A stretch of 64,000 bases of DNA from Alphaproteobacteria bacterium. GTDB taxonomy: Bacteria > Pseudomonadota > Alphaproteobacteria > Caulobacterales > Hyphomonadaceae. The stretch's first letter is position 1, and each line of letters begins with the position of its first letter. This document shows, piece after piece, positions 18,778-30,884 of this stretch. The notes beneath the pieces are model-generated. The model searched no databases. It saw only the letters and a program-made list of their open reading frames with translations, and had not been told where the DNA came from. The position numbers and the translations under genes were made by a program. The stretch covers positions 186,001-250,000 of the forward strand of contig JAHJYW010000049.1 of assembly GCA_018827375.1 (NCBI GenBank). The letters run 5' to 3'.

Positions 18778-20205
18778 ATGGGAGGCACTCCAATTTTCTT
18801 TGATGAAATGCGCGGCGACGGCGAGTCAGCACGTCAGCCTTATGCTGAATACTGTGCCTGGCTCGAGTCGGTAAAAACTAGTGAGCTTCAGAAGAAGTCT
18901 CGTGAAGCTGAAACATTCTTCAGGCGCACGGGAATTACATTCAATGTCTACGGTGACAAGGACGCGGATGAGCGGCTGATCCCGTTTGACCTCGTTCCCC
19001 GCATCATCGACGGCAAAGAGTGGCGCCTGCTTGTTCGCGGCATCGAACAGAGGGTCAAGGCAATTAACGCCTTCCTGCACGACATCTATCACCGTCAGGA
19101 AATCCTGCGTGCCGGCCGGATACCGGAACATCTTATCGCTCAGAACGAGGCATTCCTGCCTGAGATGATTGGCGTTACACCACCAGGCGGGGTTTATACC
19201 CATATTGTTGGCGTAGATCTGGTGCGGACGGGCGCAAATGAATTCTATGTTCTGGAAGACAATGCCCGTACACCATCGGGTGTTTCATACATGCTCGAAA
19301 ACCGCGAAACCATGTTGAAGATGTTCCCGGAACTCTTTTCACGGATCAAAGTGCAGCCGATCAGTAACTATCCGACCCTGCTTCGGCGCTCGCTTGGAAA
19401 GTGTGCGCCGACGCGGTGCGAGGGCCGACCGACCGTGGCTGTCCTTACCCCCGGCCTTCATAACTCCGCCTATTTCGAACATGCTTTCCTGGCTGACCAA
19501 ATGGGCGCTGAGCTGGTCGAAGGGCATGACCTGCGTGTTGTCGATGGCCGCGTCGCTATGCGCACGACCCAAGGGTACCAGCCCGTTGATGTCCTCTACC
19601 GCCGCATCGATGACGAATATATCGATCCGCTCAACTTCAACCGGTCGTCCATGCTGGGCGTCCCGGGCATCATGGATGTCTACCGCTCTGGCGGTATCAC
19701 GCTAGCAAACGCACCTGGCACGGGGATCGCTGACGACAAAGCAATATATTCCTATATGCCTGATATCATTGAATTCTATACCGGGCAGACCGCTATCCTG
19801 AAGAACGTTCCCACCTATCGTTGTTCTGAAGCGGACTCGCTCAAATATGTCCTCGAAAACTTGCACGAACTCGTCGTAAAGGAGGTTCATGGCTCAGGCG
19901 GCTATGGCATGCTCGTCGGGCCTGCTGCCAGCAAGCGTGAGCTGGCTGCATTCCGTGCGAAATTGATCGCCAAGCCCTCGAATTACATAGCACAGCCGAC
20001 ATTGGCGCTATCGACAGTCCCGATCCTGACGCGCAGCGGACTGGCGCCGCGGCATGTTGATCTCAGACCCTATGTGCTCGTCTCGCCCGACAATATAGAT
20101 ATCACACCCGGCGGGCTGACACGTGTTGCCATGAAAGCAGGATCGCTTGTGGTCAATTCCAGCCAGGGCGGAGGCACCAAGGACACCTGGGTGCTGGAGG
20201 AGTAA
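18778..20205 (+). CDS. Circularly permuted type 2 ATP-grasp protein (DUF404/407)
   Basis: GITFNVYGDKDADERLIPFDLVPRII...LEDNARTPSGVSYMLENR...VKEVHGSGGYGMLVGP. Confidence 0.9.
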   Translation: MGGTPIFFDEMRGDGESARQPYAEYCAWLESVKTSELQKKSREAETFFRRTGITFNVYGDKDADERLIPFDLVPRIIDGKEWRLLVRGIEQRVKAINAFLHDIYHRQEILRAGRIPEHLIAQNEAFLPEMIGVTPPGGVYTHIVGVDLVRTGANEFYVLEDNARTPSGVSYMLENRETMLKMFPELFSRIKVQPISNYPTLLRRSLGKCAPTRCEGRPTVAVLTPGLHNSAYFEHAFLADQMGAELVEGHDLRVVDGRVAMRTTQGYQPVDVLYRRIDDEYIDPLNFNRSSMLGVPGIMDVYRSGGITLANAPGTGIADDKAIYSYMPDIIEFYTGQTAILKNVPTYRCSEADSLKYVLENLHELVVKEVHGSGGYGMLVGPAASKRELAAFRAKLIAKPSNYIAQPTLALSTVPILTRSGLAPRHVDLRPYVLVSPDNIDITPGGLTRVAMKAGSLVVNSSQGGGTKDTWVLEE

Positions 20206-20209
20206 TGTG

Positions 20210-21151
20210 ATGCTAGGCAAGACCGCAGGCGGGCTCTTCTGGCTATCCCGTTACCTTGAAAGAAGTGAGAACACGGCTCGCCTTGTCGAAGCTGGATTTC
20301 GTATGGCGCTCACGCGCGCCGCCGCCGGAGAAGATGAATGGGCTTCTGTCCTGACAACGGTGGGGTGTCTGAAGGCTTATCGGGATAAGCACGAAACAGT
20401 CGCCCCCAACACGGCCGTTGACTATCTACTGCGCGACAAGACCAACCCCATGAGCGTGTACAGCGTCATGCAGCTGGCGCGTGACAATGCACGTGCCACG
20501 CGCACCGCCTTGACGCGTGAAGTGTGGGAAGCCGTGAACGACGGCTGGATGGTGCTGAAGGAAATGCTGCGCAGGCCTGTGCCCCAAACCGACCTTCCAC
20601 ATGTGCTCGCCACGGTTCGACAGCAAAGTGCTTTGGTTCGCGGGGCATTGCAGGGAACTATGTTGCGCAACGACATCTTCAGTTTCTCGCGGATAGGCGC
20701 CCTGATTGAGCGCGCTGATAACACAGCCCGCATTCTCGATGTAAAATACTATGTCTTGCTGCCCACCGGTGCGCCCGTAGGCTCTTCACTCGACAATGTG
20801 CAGTGGGAAATGATTCTCCGGTCTGCATCCGCGGATCGCTCATTTCACTGGCTCAATGCAGGCAACGTCAACCCAAAGGCCATCGCGGAATTCCTTATTC
20901 TGGATTCGCGCATGCCTCGCTCTCTCGCGTTCTGCTACGATGAGGTCATAACTTGTCTGCGCGAGCTTGAAATCGAATATGGTGACAGGCGCCCGAGCCA
21001 TGACCTTGCAGCCAAACTCGAAGCGCGTCTCACGGGCCGAACCATTGAGAATATCATCGAACTGGGTCTCCACGAGTTCATTAGGGAGTTCATCAAGGCG
21101 AATGCGGCACTCGCATCGCAGGTGGAACAAGATTACAGGTTTTACGAATAG
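20210..21151 (+). CDS. Alpha-E domain-containing protein (DUF403)
   Basis: MLGKTAGGLFWLSRYLERSENTARLVEAGFR. Confidence 0.92.
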   Translation: MLGKTAGGLFWLSRYLERSENTARLVEAGFRMALTRAAAGEDEWASVLTTVGCLKAYRDKHETVAPNTAVDYLLRDKTNPMSVYSVMQLARDNARATRTALTREVWEAVNDGWMVLKEMLRRPVPQTDLPHVLATVRQQSALVRGALQGTMLRNDIFSFSRIGALIERADNTARILDVKYYVLLPTGAPVGSSLDNVQWEMILRSASADRSFHWLNAGNVNPKAIAEFLILDSRMPRSLAFCYDEVITCLRELEIEYGDRRPSHDLAAKLEARLTGRTIENIIELGLHEFIREFIKANAALASQVEQDYRFYE

Positions 21152-21154
21152 ATC

Positions 21155-21952
21155 ATGCGACTGCACATCCGCCACGCGACACGCTATTCCTACGATCAGC
21201 CAGTCCCATACGGCCTGCAGCAGATCCGGCTTAACCCCAAGCCGTGTGACAGCCAGTCAATCGATAACTGGACTATCGACATTGAGGGTGGCCGTCAGGA
21301 GTGCGCTTTTGACGACCAGCATGGAAACCGGGTTCAGCTGATAAGCCTCGATTCTGGTCAGACTGAAATCTCCATCACATGTACGGGCGATGTGGATACG
21401 AACCCGACAAACGGCGTGGTGGGTCTTCACTCCGGGCACGCGCCGCTATGGTATTACAAGCGCCAGACTGCGCTGACGCAGCCAGGAAAACTGATCCGCA
21501 AGCTGGCTAGCGACATGCCCGAAAACCCGAACGCAATCGAACGACTGCATAAGTTGTCTGAGACAATTCGTGAGGCCATCGGCTATGAAACCGACAGGAC
21601 TGACACTGGCACGACGGCCGAAGAAGCCGTTAAGGTTGGCCATGGCGTATGCCAGGATCACGCGCACACCTTTGTCAGCGCAGCCAGAATCCTCGGCTTT
21701 CCGGCGCGCTATGTCAGCGGCTACCTGATGATGAATGACCGCGTCCATCAGGAGGCAAGTCACGCCTGGGCTGAAGCTTATGTTCCTGATGTCGGCTGGA
21801 TCGGTTTTGACGTTTCGAACGTGATTTCGCCCGATGAACGCTATGTGCGCATTGCGACAGGACTGGACTATGAAGAAGCGGCTCCGATAGCGGGAATAGT
21901 CTTTGGGGATGGCGCTGAATCCCTGCTTGTAACCCTTCAGGTCCAGCAGTAA
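21155..21952 (+). CDS. Transglutaminase-like family protein
   Basis: MRLHIRHATRYSYDQPVPYGLQQIRL...VGHGVCQDHAHTFVSAARILGFPARYVSGYL...ASHAWAEAYVPDVGWIGFDVSN (Cys-His-Asp). Confidence 0.93.
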   Translation: MRLHIRHATRYSYDQPVPYGLQQIRLNPKPCDSQSIDNWTIDIEGGRQECAFDDQHGNRVQLISLDSGQTEISITCTGDVDTNPTNGVVGLHSGHAPLWYYKRQTALTQPGKLIRKLASDMPENPNAIERLHKLSETIREAIGYETDRTDTGTTAEEAVKVGHGVCQDHAHTFVSAARILGFPARYVSGYLMMNDRVHQEASHAWAEAYVPDVGWIGFDVSNVISPDERYVRIATGLDYEEAAPIAGIVFGDGAESLLVTLQVQQ

Positions 21953-21990
21953 CCCTTGATGACTAATCAGGGAAAACTAGCGGGAATCGT

Positions 21991-22722
21991 ATGACCTACT
22001 GTGTGGCGCTGCGCCTCGACAAGGGGCTTCTGTTCATGTCCGACACGCGCACCAACGCGGGCGTCGACAACATTTCCACATTCAAGAAGATGTTCACCTG
22101 GTCAGTCGAAGGTGATCGCGTGATCACTATCATGACAGCCGGTAACCTTGCCACCACACAAGCCGTGATAAGCCTGCTTGATGAACGCTCAGTGGTGCCT
22201 GCAGATCGCAAGCAGACTCTCTTGGCTGCGCCCACCATGTTCCAGGTGGCGCGTCTTGTCGGCGATACGCTGAAAGAAGTCATCCATACACAAGCGGAAG
22301 GCCAGCAGGACGCTGAGAACACGTTCGGTGCGACCATTATCGTCGGCGGCCAAATCAAGGGCATGGAGCCCCGCTTGTTCCTGATCTACCCGGAAGGCAA
22401 TTTCATCGAGGCCAGCGCCGAGACGCCATTCTTCCAGTCCGGTGAAACCAAATACGGCCGCCCGATCATCCTGCGCGCCTTTGATCCGGGCATGAGCTTT
22501 GAACAAGCGGTCAAGCTGCTCTATGTGTCATTCGACTCAACCCTTAAGGCGAATCTGGCCGTGGGCATGCCGCTCGATATGCACGCTTACAAAATCGATA
22601 CGTTCGAAACAGGCATAGTGCGCCAGGTCGCGCCGGAAGATCCCTACTTCAAGACAATCTCGTCGGGTTGGGGCGCCGCCCTGAAGGAAGCATTCGACAA
22701 GTTGCCCGATTTCAAATTCTGA
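21991..22722 (+). CDS. Proteasome-type protease (Anbu family)
   Basis: MTYCVALRLDKGLLFMSDTRTNAGVDNISTFKKMF...TMTAGNLATTQAV; N-terminal Thr after Met; genomic partners match Anbu clusters. Confidence 0.9.
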   Translation: MTYCVALRLDKGLLFMSDTRTNAGVDNISTFKKMFTWSVEGDRVITIMTAGNLATTQAVISLLDERSVVPADRKQTLLAAPTMFQVARLVGDTLKEVIHTQAEGQQDAENTFGATIIVGGQIKGMEPRLFLIYPEGNFIEASAETPFFQSGETKYGRPIILRAFDPGMSFEQAVKLLYVSFDSTLKANLAVGMPLDMHAYKIDTFETGIVRQVAPEDPYFKTISSGWGAALKEAFDKLPDFKF

Positions 22723-22853
22723 CGATTTGGCCGCAGCCAGGCCATTCTAACGCTGCGTCAATCATCTCCGGTGCGAGCTCAGGACTTCCCTTTTCATTTC
22801 CCAGCGTCCAACCTCGCGCCAGAAAATTGAGAAAACGGCGCAAGGACTGAGGA

Positions 22854-24053
22854 ATGCTCGAAGGATTGAAAGTCATTGAATACGCGACCTACATGGCCGC
22901 GCCGGGTGCAGGCTGCATCCTTTCTGACTGGGGCGCGGAAGTTATCAAGATCGAGCCACCGGGCGGCGACCCAATACGCAATTTCTTCCGCACGATCGGC
23001 ACAGACTACCAGGACAACCCCGTCTTCGATTTTGATAATCGCGGCAAGAAATCCATCGTTGTTGATACAACGACGCCAGAAGGCCAAGAGATCGTCCGCA
23101 AGCTCGCGTCCGAGGCTGATGTCTTCCTTACCAATGTCCGCCCCGGCGGCCTGACACGCTCAGGCATGGACCATGAGAGCCTGCGCAGCCTGAACCCCAA
23201 GCTCGTCTATTGCTCCCTCACGGGTTACGGCCTTGAAGGCCCAGATGCCGACCGGCCCGGCTTTGACATTGCCAGTTTCTGGAGCCGCACGGGCGTTGCC
23301 CGCCTCACAATCCCCAAAGGTGAAGACCCCTACGCCTTGCGCACGGCATTTGGTGACCACACAACGTCCATGTCGGCCGCTGCGGGCATCTGCGCAGCGC
23401 TCGTTGAGGCCCAGCGCACCGGCAAAGGGCGCCTCGTGGAAGCCTCCCTCTTCCGCACGGGCCTTTACGCCATGGGCTCGGACTTCGCGATCCAGCTCTT
23501 CTTCGGCCGTATTGCTTCCACCAAGGGCCGTACAGAGCAGATCGTCCCGATTTCCAACTTCTACCAGACAAAAGACGGCCACTGGATCTGCACCGTCGCC
23601 CGACAGGGAGACGTCGACTGGGTGCCAATGTGCAAGGTAATCGACCGCGAAGACCTCGCCGAAGACCCCCGTTTCACCACGTCCAAGGCCCGCCGCCAGA
23701 ACATGGGCGAAGTCATCGCCCTCATCGACGAAGGTTTTGCCAAATACACCAAGGCAGAAATCTCCGAACGCCTAGACGCCAATTCCATCGCCTGGGCCCC
23801 GGTGCAAACGCTCGGTGAGGTCGCGGAAGACCCACAGGCCTTCGCTTCAGGCGCTATTGTACAAACGCCAAGCTCCAAGGGTGACGGTTCAACCTACGCC
23901 TCGCCGGCGTCGCCGGTGCGATTCCCGGGCGCGGACGATGGACCCAAAGGCCCGTCCCCGCGCATGGGCCAGCATACTCGCGAAGTCCTCGCCGGGCTCG
24001 GCATAGCCGAGGCCGAGATCGACGCGCTGCTCAAATCCTCCGTGGTGGCGTGA
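22854..24053 (+). CDS. CaiB/BaiF CoA-transferase family protein
   Basis: MLEGLKVIEYATYMAAPGAGCILSDWGAEVIKIEPPGGDP. Confidence 0.93.
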   Translation: MLEGLKVIEYATYMAAPGAGCILSDWGAEVIKIEPPGGDPIRNFFRTIGTDYQDNPVFDFDNRGKKSIVVDTTTPEGQEIVRKLASEADVFLTNVRPGGLTRSGMDHESLRSLNPKLVYCSLTGYGLEGPDADRPGFDIASFWSRTGVARLTIPKGEDPYALRTAFGDHTTSMSAAAGICAALVEAQRTGKGRLVEASLFRTGLYAMGSDFAIQLFFGRIASTKGRTEQIVPISNFYQTKDGHWICTVARQGDVDWVPMCKVIDREDLAEDPRFTTSKARRQNMGEVIALIDEGFAKYTKAEISERLDANSIAWAPVQTLGEVAEDPQAFASGAIVQTPSSKGDGSTYASPASPVRFPGADDGPKGPSPRMGQHTREVLAGLGIAEAEIDALLKSSVVA

Positions 24054-24066
24054 TGCGGAGGGCGGA

Positions 24067-24945
24067 TCAGAATTCCGTCTGACGCTGCTTGACCAGGTCA
24101 GCGAGATAATCAGACAGGACCCTGATCCGCGCCAATGAGGCCACATCCTCGTGCACGGCGAGCCAGAACGACCTTTTGACGTCAATCTCATGCATCAGAA
24201 CGGGCACGAGCTCCGTATGACGTGCTGCAATGAATTTCGGCAAGATGCAGAGCCCTGCCCCCGCCCGCGTCATTTCTGTCTGCGCGATGATGCTCGGGCT
24301 TGAGAGCGCATGATTGAGCCCCGGCAGAACATCGTCAAAGTATCTGAGCTGCGGCGAATAGATAAGATCGTCAACATAGCCGATCAGCTTGTGCGCCCCG
24401 AGTTCGTCTATGGAATTGATCGGCGGATGGGCGGCCAGGTAGGTCTTGCTCGCATACAGCTGCAGCGAATAGTCGGTGAGCTTGCGAACCTTCAGCCGCC
24501 CCGCCTTCGGCCGCGTCAGTAGCACTGACATGTCAGCTTCCCGCTTCGGAACACTGACCAGCCCCGACAGCGCGATAAGGTCAATCGCAATGCCGGGCCA
24601 CTCCGCCACGAAATTTGCCAGCGCGGGCGCCACAAACGCCGTCCCGAAGCCCTCCGTCACCCCGAGCCGCACCTTTCCGATCAGGGATCGCTCGCCATCA
24701 CCGGACTCGCCTACCGCCAGTGCGAGTGCCTCCATGGCTTCCACCCGGGCCGCCAGCGCTTCACCTTCGGGTGTAAGTACGTGTCCGCGGCGCGTGCGCT
24801 CGAACAGGGTTTGGCCCACATTCGATTCTAGGCGTCGCAGCCTCCGGCTCAACGTTGTCGGATCCTGCTGGAGTTGGGCCGCCGCGAGATCGAGCTTCTG
24901 CTGCCGGCTCACCACAAGGAAGAGTCTCAGGTCGTCCCAGTTCAT
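24067..24945 (-). CDS. LysR-family transcriptional regulator
   Basis: MNWDDLRLFLVVSRQQKLDLAAAQLQQDPTTLSRRLRRLE. Confidence 0.92.
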   Translation of the reverse strand: MNWDDLRLFLVVSRQQKLDLAAAQLQQDPTTLSRRLRRLESNVGQTLFERTRRGHVLTPEGEALAARVEAMEALALAVGESGDGERSLIGKVRLGVTEGFGTAFVAPALANFVAEWPGIAIDLIALSGLVSVPKREADMSVLLTRPKAGRLKVRKLTDYSLQLYASKTYLAAHPPINSIDELGAHKLIGYVDDLIYSPQLRYFDDVLPGLNHALSSPSIIAQTEMTRAGAGLCILPKFIAARHTELVPVLMHEIDVKRSFWLAVHEDVASLARIRVLSDYLADLVKQRQTEF

Positions 24946-25052
24946 CGATCGTTACCTGCATAAACGCAGCCACAAGCTGCAATTATGTACATTTACCAGA
25001 TTATACACGGGTCTTAGACTGGCCAAATCAGAAGACAAAGGGAATTCAACGC

Positions 25053-26549
<1,497 letters not shown>

Positions 26550-26554
26550 TTTTC

Positions 26555-27331
26555 ATGGCAAAATTTGACACGATCACCTTTGAGCATAACGGGCGCGTTG
26601 CCCTCGTCACACTGAACCGGCCGGAAAGCCTCAATGCGCTGAACCAGCAAGTAATGGCCGAGGTCGCAACCCTTTTTGCTGAGATCGACCGCAATCCCGA
26701 TATTGCTGTCACCGTACTCACCGGCGAGGGCCGCGCCTTCGCCGCCGGGGCCGACATCAAGGAGATGCAGCCGCAGGGCTTCTCCGACATGTATGTCGAA
26801 GACTATTTCGCCGGCTGGGACCGTTTCGCCGCCTGCCGCAAGCCGGTCATTGCGGCGGTCAACGGCTTCGCCCTTGGCGGCGGTTGCGAGCTGGCCATGA
26901 TGTGCGATTTGATCATCGCGTCAGAGAAAGCCAAGTTTGGCCAGCCCGAGATCAAGCTCGGCGTGACGCCCGGCATGGGCGGCTCTGTCCGCCTCACCAA
27001 GGCTGTCGGCAAGGCCAAGGCCATGGACATGGTCCTCACTGGGCGCATGATCGACGCCGCTGAAGCAGATCGCATTGGCCTCGTCTCCCGCGTCGTGCCC
27101 CATGACGAGCTGATGAGCACGGCTATGGAAGTTGCCAAGACCATCGGCACTTATTCCCTGCCCTCGATCATGGCCGCCAAGGAAATGGTCGGCCGCGCCC
27201 TCGAACTGCCCACAACAGAAGGCGTCCGCTTCGAGCGTCGCCTCTTCCAGGGCCTCTTCGGCACGCATGACCAGAAGGAAGGCATGGAAGCCTTCACCGC
27301 AAAACGCGACCCGAAATTCACGGATCGCTAG
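26555..27331 (+). CDS. Enoyl-CoA hydratase
   Basis: Crotonase signature AVNGFALGGGCELAMMCDLIIASEKAKFGQPEIKLGVTPGMGG. Confidence 0.93.
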   Translation: MAKFDTITFEHNGRVALVTLNRPESLNALNQQVMAEVATLFAEIDRNPDIAVTVLTGEGRAFAAGADIKEMQPQGFSDMYVEDYFAGWDRFAACRKPVIAAVNGFALGGGCELAMMCDLIIASEKAKFGQPEIKLGVTPGMGGSVRLTKAVGKAKAMDMVLTGRMIDAAEADRIGLVSRVVPHDELMSTAMEVAKTIGTYSLPSIMAAKEMVGRALELPTTEGVRFERRLFQGLFGTHDQKEGMEAFTAKRDPKFTDR

Positions 27332-27339
27332 GAGTACAA

Positions 27340-28230
27340 ATGACACGCATTGCATTCATCGGCTTGGGCAACATGGGCGCTGGCATGTGCGCCAACCTCG
27401 CAAAGGCAGGCCACGCCGTCCGCGCGTTCGACCTGAGCAAGGACGCCATCGCCAAGGCGGAAGCGTCCGGCGCCAAGGGCGCGGCCAGCGTTGCTGAAGC
27501 CGTCGCTGACGCAGACGTCGTCGTCTCCATGCTCCCCGCCGGCAAGCACGTGCTCAGCGTCTATTTTGGCCCGGATGGCGTCGCCGCTCATGCGCCAAAG
27601 GATACGCTCTTCCTCGATTGCTCCACGATCGCCGTCGAGGATGCTCGCGAAGCTGCCCGCCAAGCCGAGGCTGCAGGCTTCAGCATGGTCGACGCGCCCG
27701 TCTCCGGCGGCACAGCCGGCGCCGATGCCGGCACGCTTACCTTCATGTGCGGCGGTCCTGATGCCGGCTTCGCCCGCGCCAAGCCACTCCTCGAGAAAAT
27801 GGGCAAGAACATCTTCCACGCAGGCGCCAGCGGCAACGGTCAGGCCGCCAAGATCGCCAACAACATGCTGCTCGGCATCTCGATGATCGCCACGTCTGAA
27901 GCGTTCAACCTGGCCGACAAGCTCGGCCTCGACGCGCAGACCTTCTTCGACATCTCGTCCACGGCTTCGGGCCAGTGCTGGTCGATGACCTCCTACTGCC
28001 CTGCACCAGGCCCGGTGCCCACGTCGCCCGCCAATCGCGACTACAAGCCCGGCTTCGCCGTCGCCATGATGCTTAAGGACCTCCACCTCGCAGCCGATGC
28101 CGCCCGCGCCGCCGGCGCCGACATCCGGCTCGGCGAGATGGCCGAAACCATCTATGCCAAGCTGGATGAAAAAGGCTTCGGCGGTCTCGACTTCTCCGGC
28201 GTCATCAAGGACGTGCGCGGCGAGATCTAG
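27340..28230 (+). CDS. mmsB: 3-hydroxyisobutyrate dehydrogenase
   Basis: MTRIAFIGLGNMGAGMCANLAKAGHAVRAFDLS...VDAPVSGGTAGADAGTLTFMCGG. Confidence 0.93.
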   Translation: MTRIAFIGLGNMGAGMCANLAKAGHAVRAFDLSKDAIAKAEASGAKGAASVAEAVADADVVVSMLPAGKHVLSVYFGPDGVAAHAPKDTLFLDCSTIAVEDAREAARQAEAAGFSMVDAPVSGGTAGADAGTLTFMCGGPDAGFARAKPLLEKMGKNIFHAGASGNGQAAKIANNMLLGISMIATSEAFNLADKLGLDAQTFFDISSTASGQCWSMTSYCPAPGPVPTSPANRDYKPGFAVAMMLKDLHLAADAARAAGADIRLGEMAETIYAKLDEKGFGGLDFSGVIKDVRGEI

Positions 28231-29024
28231 CGGCCCTTGAACTCGGGCTTGCGCTTTTCGAGGATCGCGTTGACGCCTTCAATGTGGTCCTCGGTCTCGT
28301 GCATCAGCGCTTGTGCCGAAGCCGACAGTTCCATGATCGTGTCATAGGATGCCATGTTGGCCTGACGCATCAGCGTCTTCGCGAGGCGCAGGGCTTGCGG
28401 CGGCTGCTGCGCAATGCGCTCGGCCAGTTTCATTGCCTCATCCATCAGCTGGTCTGCCGGATAGATTTCGGACACGAGACCCCATTCCTTCGCCGTCGCC
28501 GCGTCGATCACGTCGCCGGTGAACAGCAACTGCGCCGCGCGCGACGCGCCGATCAGGCGCGGCAACAGCCAGGCACCGCCATCACCCGGAATCAGGCCCA
28601 GCTTCAGGAACGTTACGCCTAGCTTCGCATGGTCAGCCGCAATACGGATATCCGCCATACACGCCACGTCACAGCCAAGGCCGATGGCAGGCCCGTTGAT
28701 GGCCGAAATCAGCGGCACTTCCATATTGTAGAGCGACTTCACGATCACGTGGATATTATCGCGATACCCGCTACGCACGTCATAGGGAGAGCCGCCAAAC
28801 GCGCCGGACCGTTCCTTCATTGCCTTCACATCACCCCCAGCCGAAAACGCGCGGCCTGCGCCTGTCAGCACGGCGCAGCGGATCGAGGCATCCGCCACGA
28901 CTTCCGCACATACGGCGGCAACAGCCGGGCCATCGCCCGCCTGCCCCAGCGCATTCATCATGTCCGGGCGGTTAAGCGTCAGAACGGCAATTGGGCCGCG
29001 TTTTTCGAGAAGGAGGATCGACAT
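28227..29024 (-). CDS. Enoyl-CoA hydratase/isomerase family protein
   Basis: MSILLLEKRGPIAVLTLNRPDMMNAL...AINGPAIGLGCDVACMADIRIAADHAKLG; start ATG 29024 after AGGAGG. Confidence 0.92.
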   Translation of the reverse strand: MSILLLEKRGPIAVLTLNRPDMMNALGQAGDGPAVAAVCAEVVADASIRCAVLTGAGRAFSAGGDVKAMKERSGAFGGSPYDVRSGYRDNIHVIVKSLYNMEVPLISAINGPAIGLGCDVACMADIRIAADHAKLGVTFLKLGLIPGDGGAWLLPRLIGASRAAQLLFTGDVIDAATAKEWGLVSEIYPADQLMDEAMKLAERIAQQPPQALRLAKTLMRQANMASYDTIMELSASAQALMHETEDHIEGVNAILEKRKPEFKGR

Positions 29025-29086
29025 GTCTTTCAGGTCCCTTGGTTTCTTGCCTTGTCCGCTGTGCTGGCAGGCAGCGCCGCGTTTGT

Positions 29087-29881
29087 CTACTGCTGCGGCG
29101 TCATCGTGTGGCGCACGCCCGGTGCAGGAGGGTTCTCTGGCGAGCCCGCAAAGCACTGCGCAAAGCCCATCCATTGCGTGGCGACTGGTCCCGTCACCTT
29201 CAGCTGCGTATCATCGATATTGCGCGTCTGCGTCACCACTTGGGCAAACTCGTCGGCGCGCCCCTCGATACGCTCTGCCGCGTTCGGCTCGCCGTAGGTC
29301 CATACTTCGCCAGATGGCGCCGTCAGCGACACAAACGGCATGGGCTCCGGCACATCCAGCTTGCGGTTTCGGAACGTCCAGCCAAATGTATTGATGCCCA
29401 GCACGACGATATTACGGATACGATCTGCGTTCTCACGCACGACGCCCAGCTGGTCATACACTTCCTGCCCGTGCGCCCAGGTTTCCATAAGCCGCGCTGT
29501 GATCGACGAGCGCGCGCTCATGTCCGGCCCCGCCCATTTCAGGCGCGCCTTTGGATCGGCCATCGCGAATACGTCGGCGGTCCTCTCGGCCTGAGCCCTC
29601 CAGAGCGCGACCAGCGCCTGCCCCGCCGCGCCATCCACATGCGCCGTCTCAACAGGCCGCATGCCGCCAGCGCGCGCAATCTCCTTCATCTGGGCCACCA
29701 GCAGCGCTTCGTCATTCAGCTGCAGCCAGGCCATCCAGTTCCAGTAGTGGAGGTGGCGCAGCACATCATTGATCGTCCAGCCCTTGAACGCCGTCGCCTG
29801 CCCGAACGCGGCATCATCCAGCGGTGCGATCAGCGCATGCAGCGCCTTGCTCTCATCCAGGAAATCCTGAGCCTGTTCCAT
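29087..29881 (-). CDS. TIGR03084-like metal-binding protein (DinB/MDMPI fold)
   Basis: MEQAQDFLDESKALHALIAPLDDAAFGQATAFKGWTINDVLRHLHYWN...AHGQEVYDQLG. Confidence 0.75.
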   Translation of the reverse strand: MEQAQDFLDESKALHALIAPLDDAAFGQATAFKGWTINDVLRHLHYWNWMAWLQLNDEALLVAQMKEIARAGGMRPVETAHVDGAAGQALVALWRAQAERTADVFAMADPKARLKWAGPDMSARSSITARLMETWAHGQEVYDQLGVVRENADRIRNIVVLGINTFGWTFRNRKLDVPEPMPFVSLTAPSGEVWTYGEPNAAERIEGRADEFAQVVTQTRNIDDTQLKVTGPVATQWMGFAQCFAGSPENPPAPGVRHTMTPQQ

Positions 29882-30254
29882 ATAGTCTCTCCCGCTTTAC
29901 CCTCACATAGGATGAGAGTAGGAGAAAATACCAGACTGCCCCCGCGAGAGGCCTACTCCCACTCGATGATGAAAGAGCGGAAATTATTGTTTTGAATCAA
30001 TAATTTGTAAAAAAGCTGTGGAAAACTACCGTCGCCGATTCCGGCAAGATCGCTCCGTAGGCAAATCGAATGATGCACGTATGACGCATCGTTGCAGTTG
30101 ACACGGTTCCGGTGCACGCACTGACCGTAGCTGAATTTCGGTGTCGGCTCCAGCTTGCGATCGCATCATGGCCGGACTGCTCCGATCACCCACTCGACGA
30201 ATATCAATCGACGTGTTACATAACCTCGGACAGAAACGCGTCTTGTCCGAGATT

Positions 30255-30884
30255 ATGAAACACACTCCATCACCCTCTGCAACGCAGCAGGACAGGCTCC
30301 TCGCCTATCTCCGCGATCACGACATCGCCCGCGCCTTCGAGCTGCGGGAGATCGGCGTCAGCGCAACCGCGATCTCAAGGGCGGTCGAAGCCGGCGACGT
30401 GGTCCGGATTGGACGTGGCCTTTATCAAGCTGCCGATGCGGAGGCCGACCTCAACACCAATCTGGCGGAAGTCGCCAAGCGGGCCCCGCGTTCGGTCATC
30501 TGCCTCGTGTCCGCACTGGCCTTTCATGGTCTCACAGACCAGCTCCCCCGCAAGGTCTGGTTCGCGATTGGCGCGAAGGACTGGGAGCCGTCGATCGCCT
30601 ATCCACCGGTGCGCGTCGTCAGGTTTCGCGAGCCCTATTTTTCGGACGGCATCGAAATATACAGGATAGGCGGTACACAGGTGCGGATCTATTCCGTGCC
30701 AAAATCAATTGCGGATGCTTTCCGCAATCCGAAACTGGTTGATCGGTCGGTGGCCATCGAGGCGCTCAAGGCGGCCCTCGATCAACGCAAGGCAGCGCCA
30801 GCCGTCCTGATGCAGGCCGCTGCTGACTATGGTGCGGCAAGAGTCATGCGCCCCTATCTGGAGGCGCTGACCTCCAATGGCTAA
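30255..30884 (+). CDS. AbiEi-type antitoxin / transcriptional regulator of a type IV TA system
   Basis: Winged-helix N-terminus LLAYLRDHDIARAFELREIGVSATAISRAVEAGDVVRIGRGLYQ followed by AbiEi-like C-terminal domain; 4-nt scale overlap with toxin ORF. Confidence 0.85.
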   Translation: MKHTPSPSATQQDRLLAYLRDHDIARAFELREIGVSATAISRAVEAGDVVRIGRGLYQAADAEADLNTNLAEVAKRAPRSVICLVSALAFHGLTDQLPRKVWFAIGAKDWEPSIAYPPVRVVRFREPYFSDGIEIYRIGGTQVRIYSVPKSIADAFRNPKLVDRSVAIEALKAALDQRKAAPAVLMQAAADYGAARVMRPYLEALTSNG

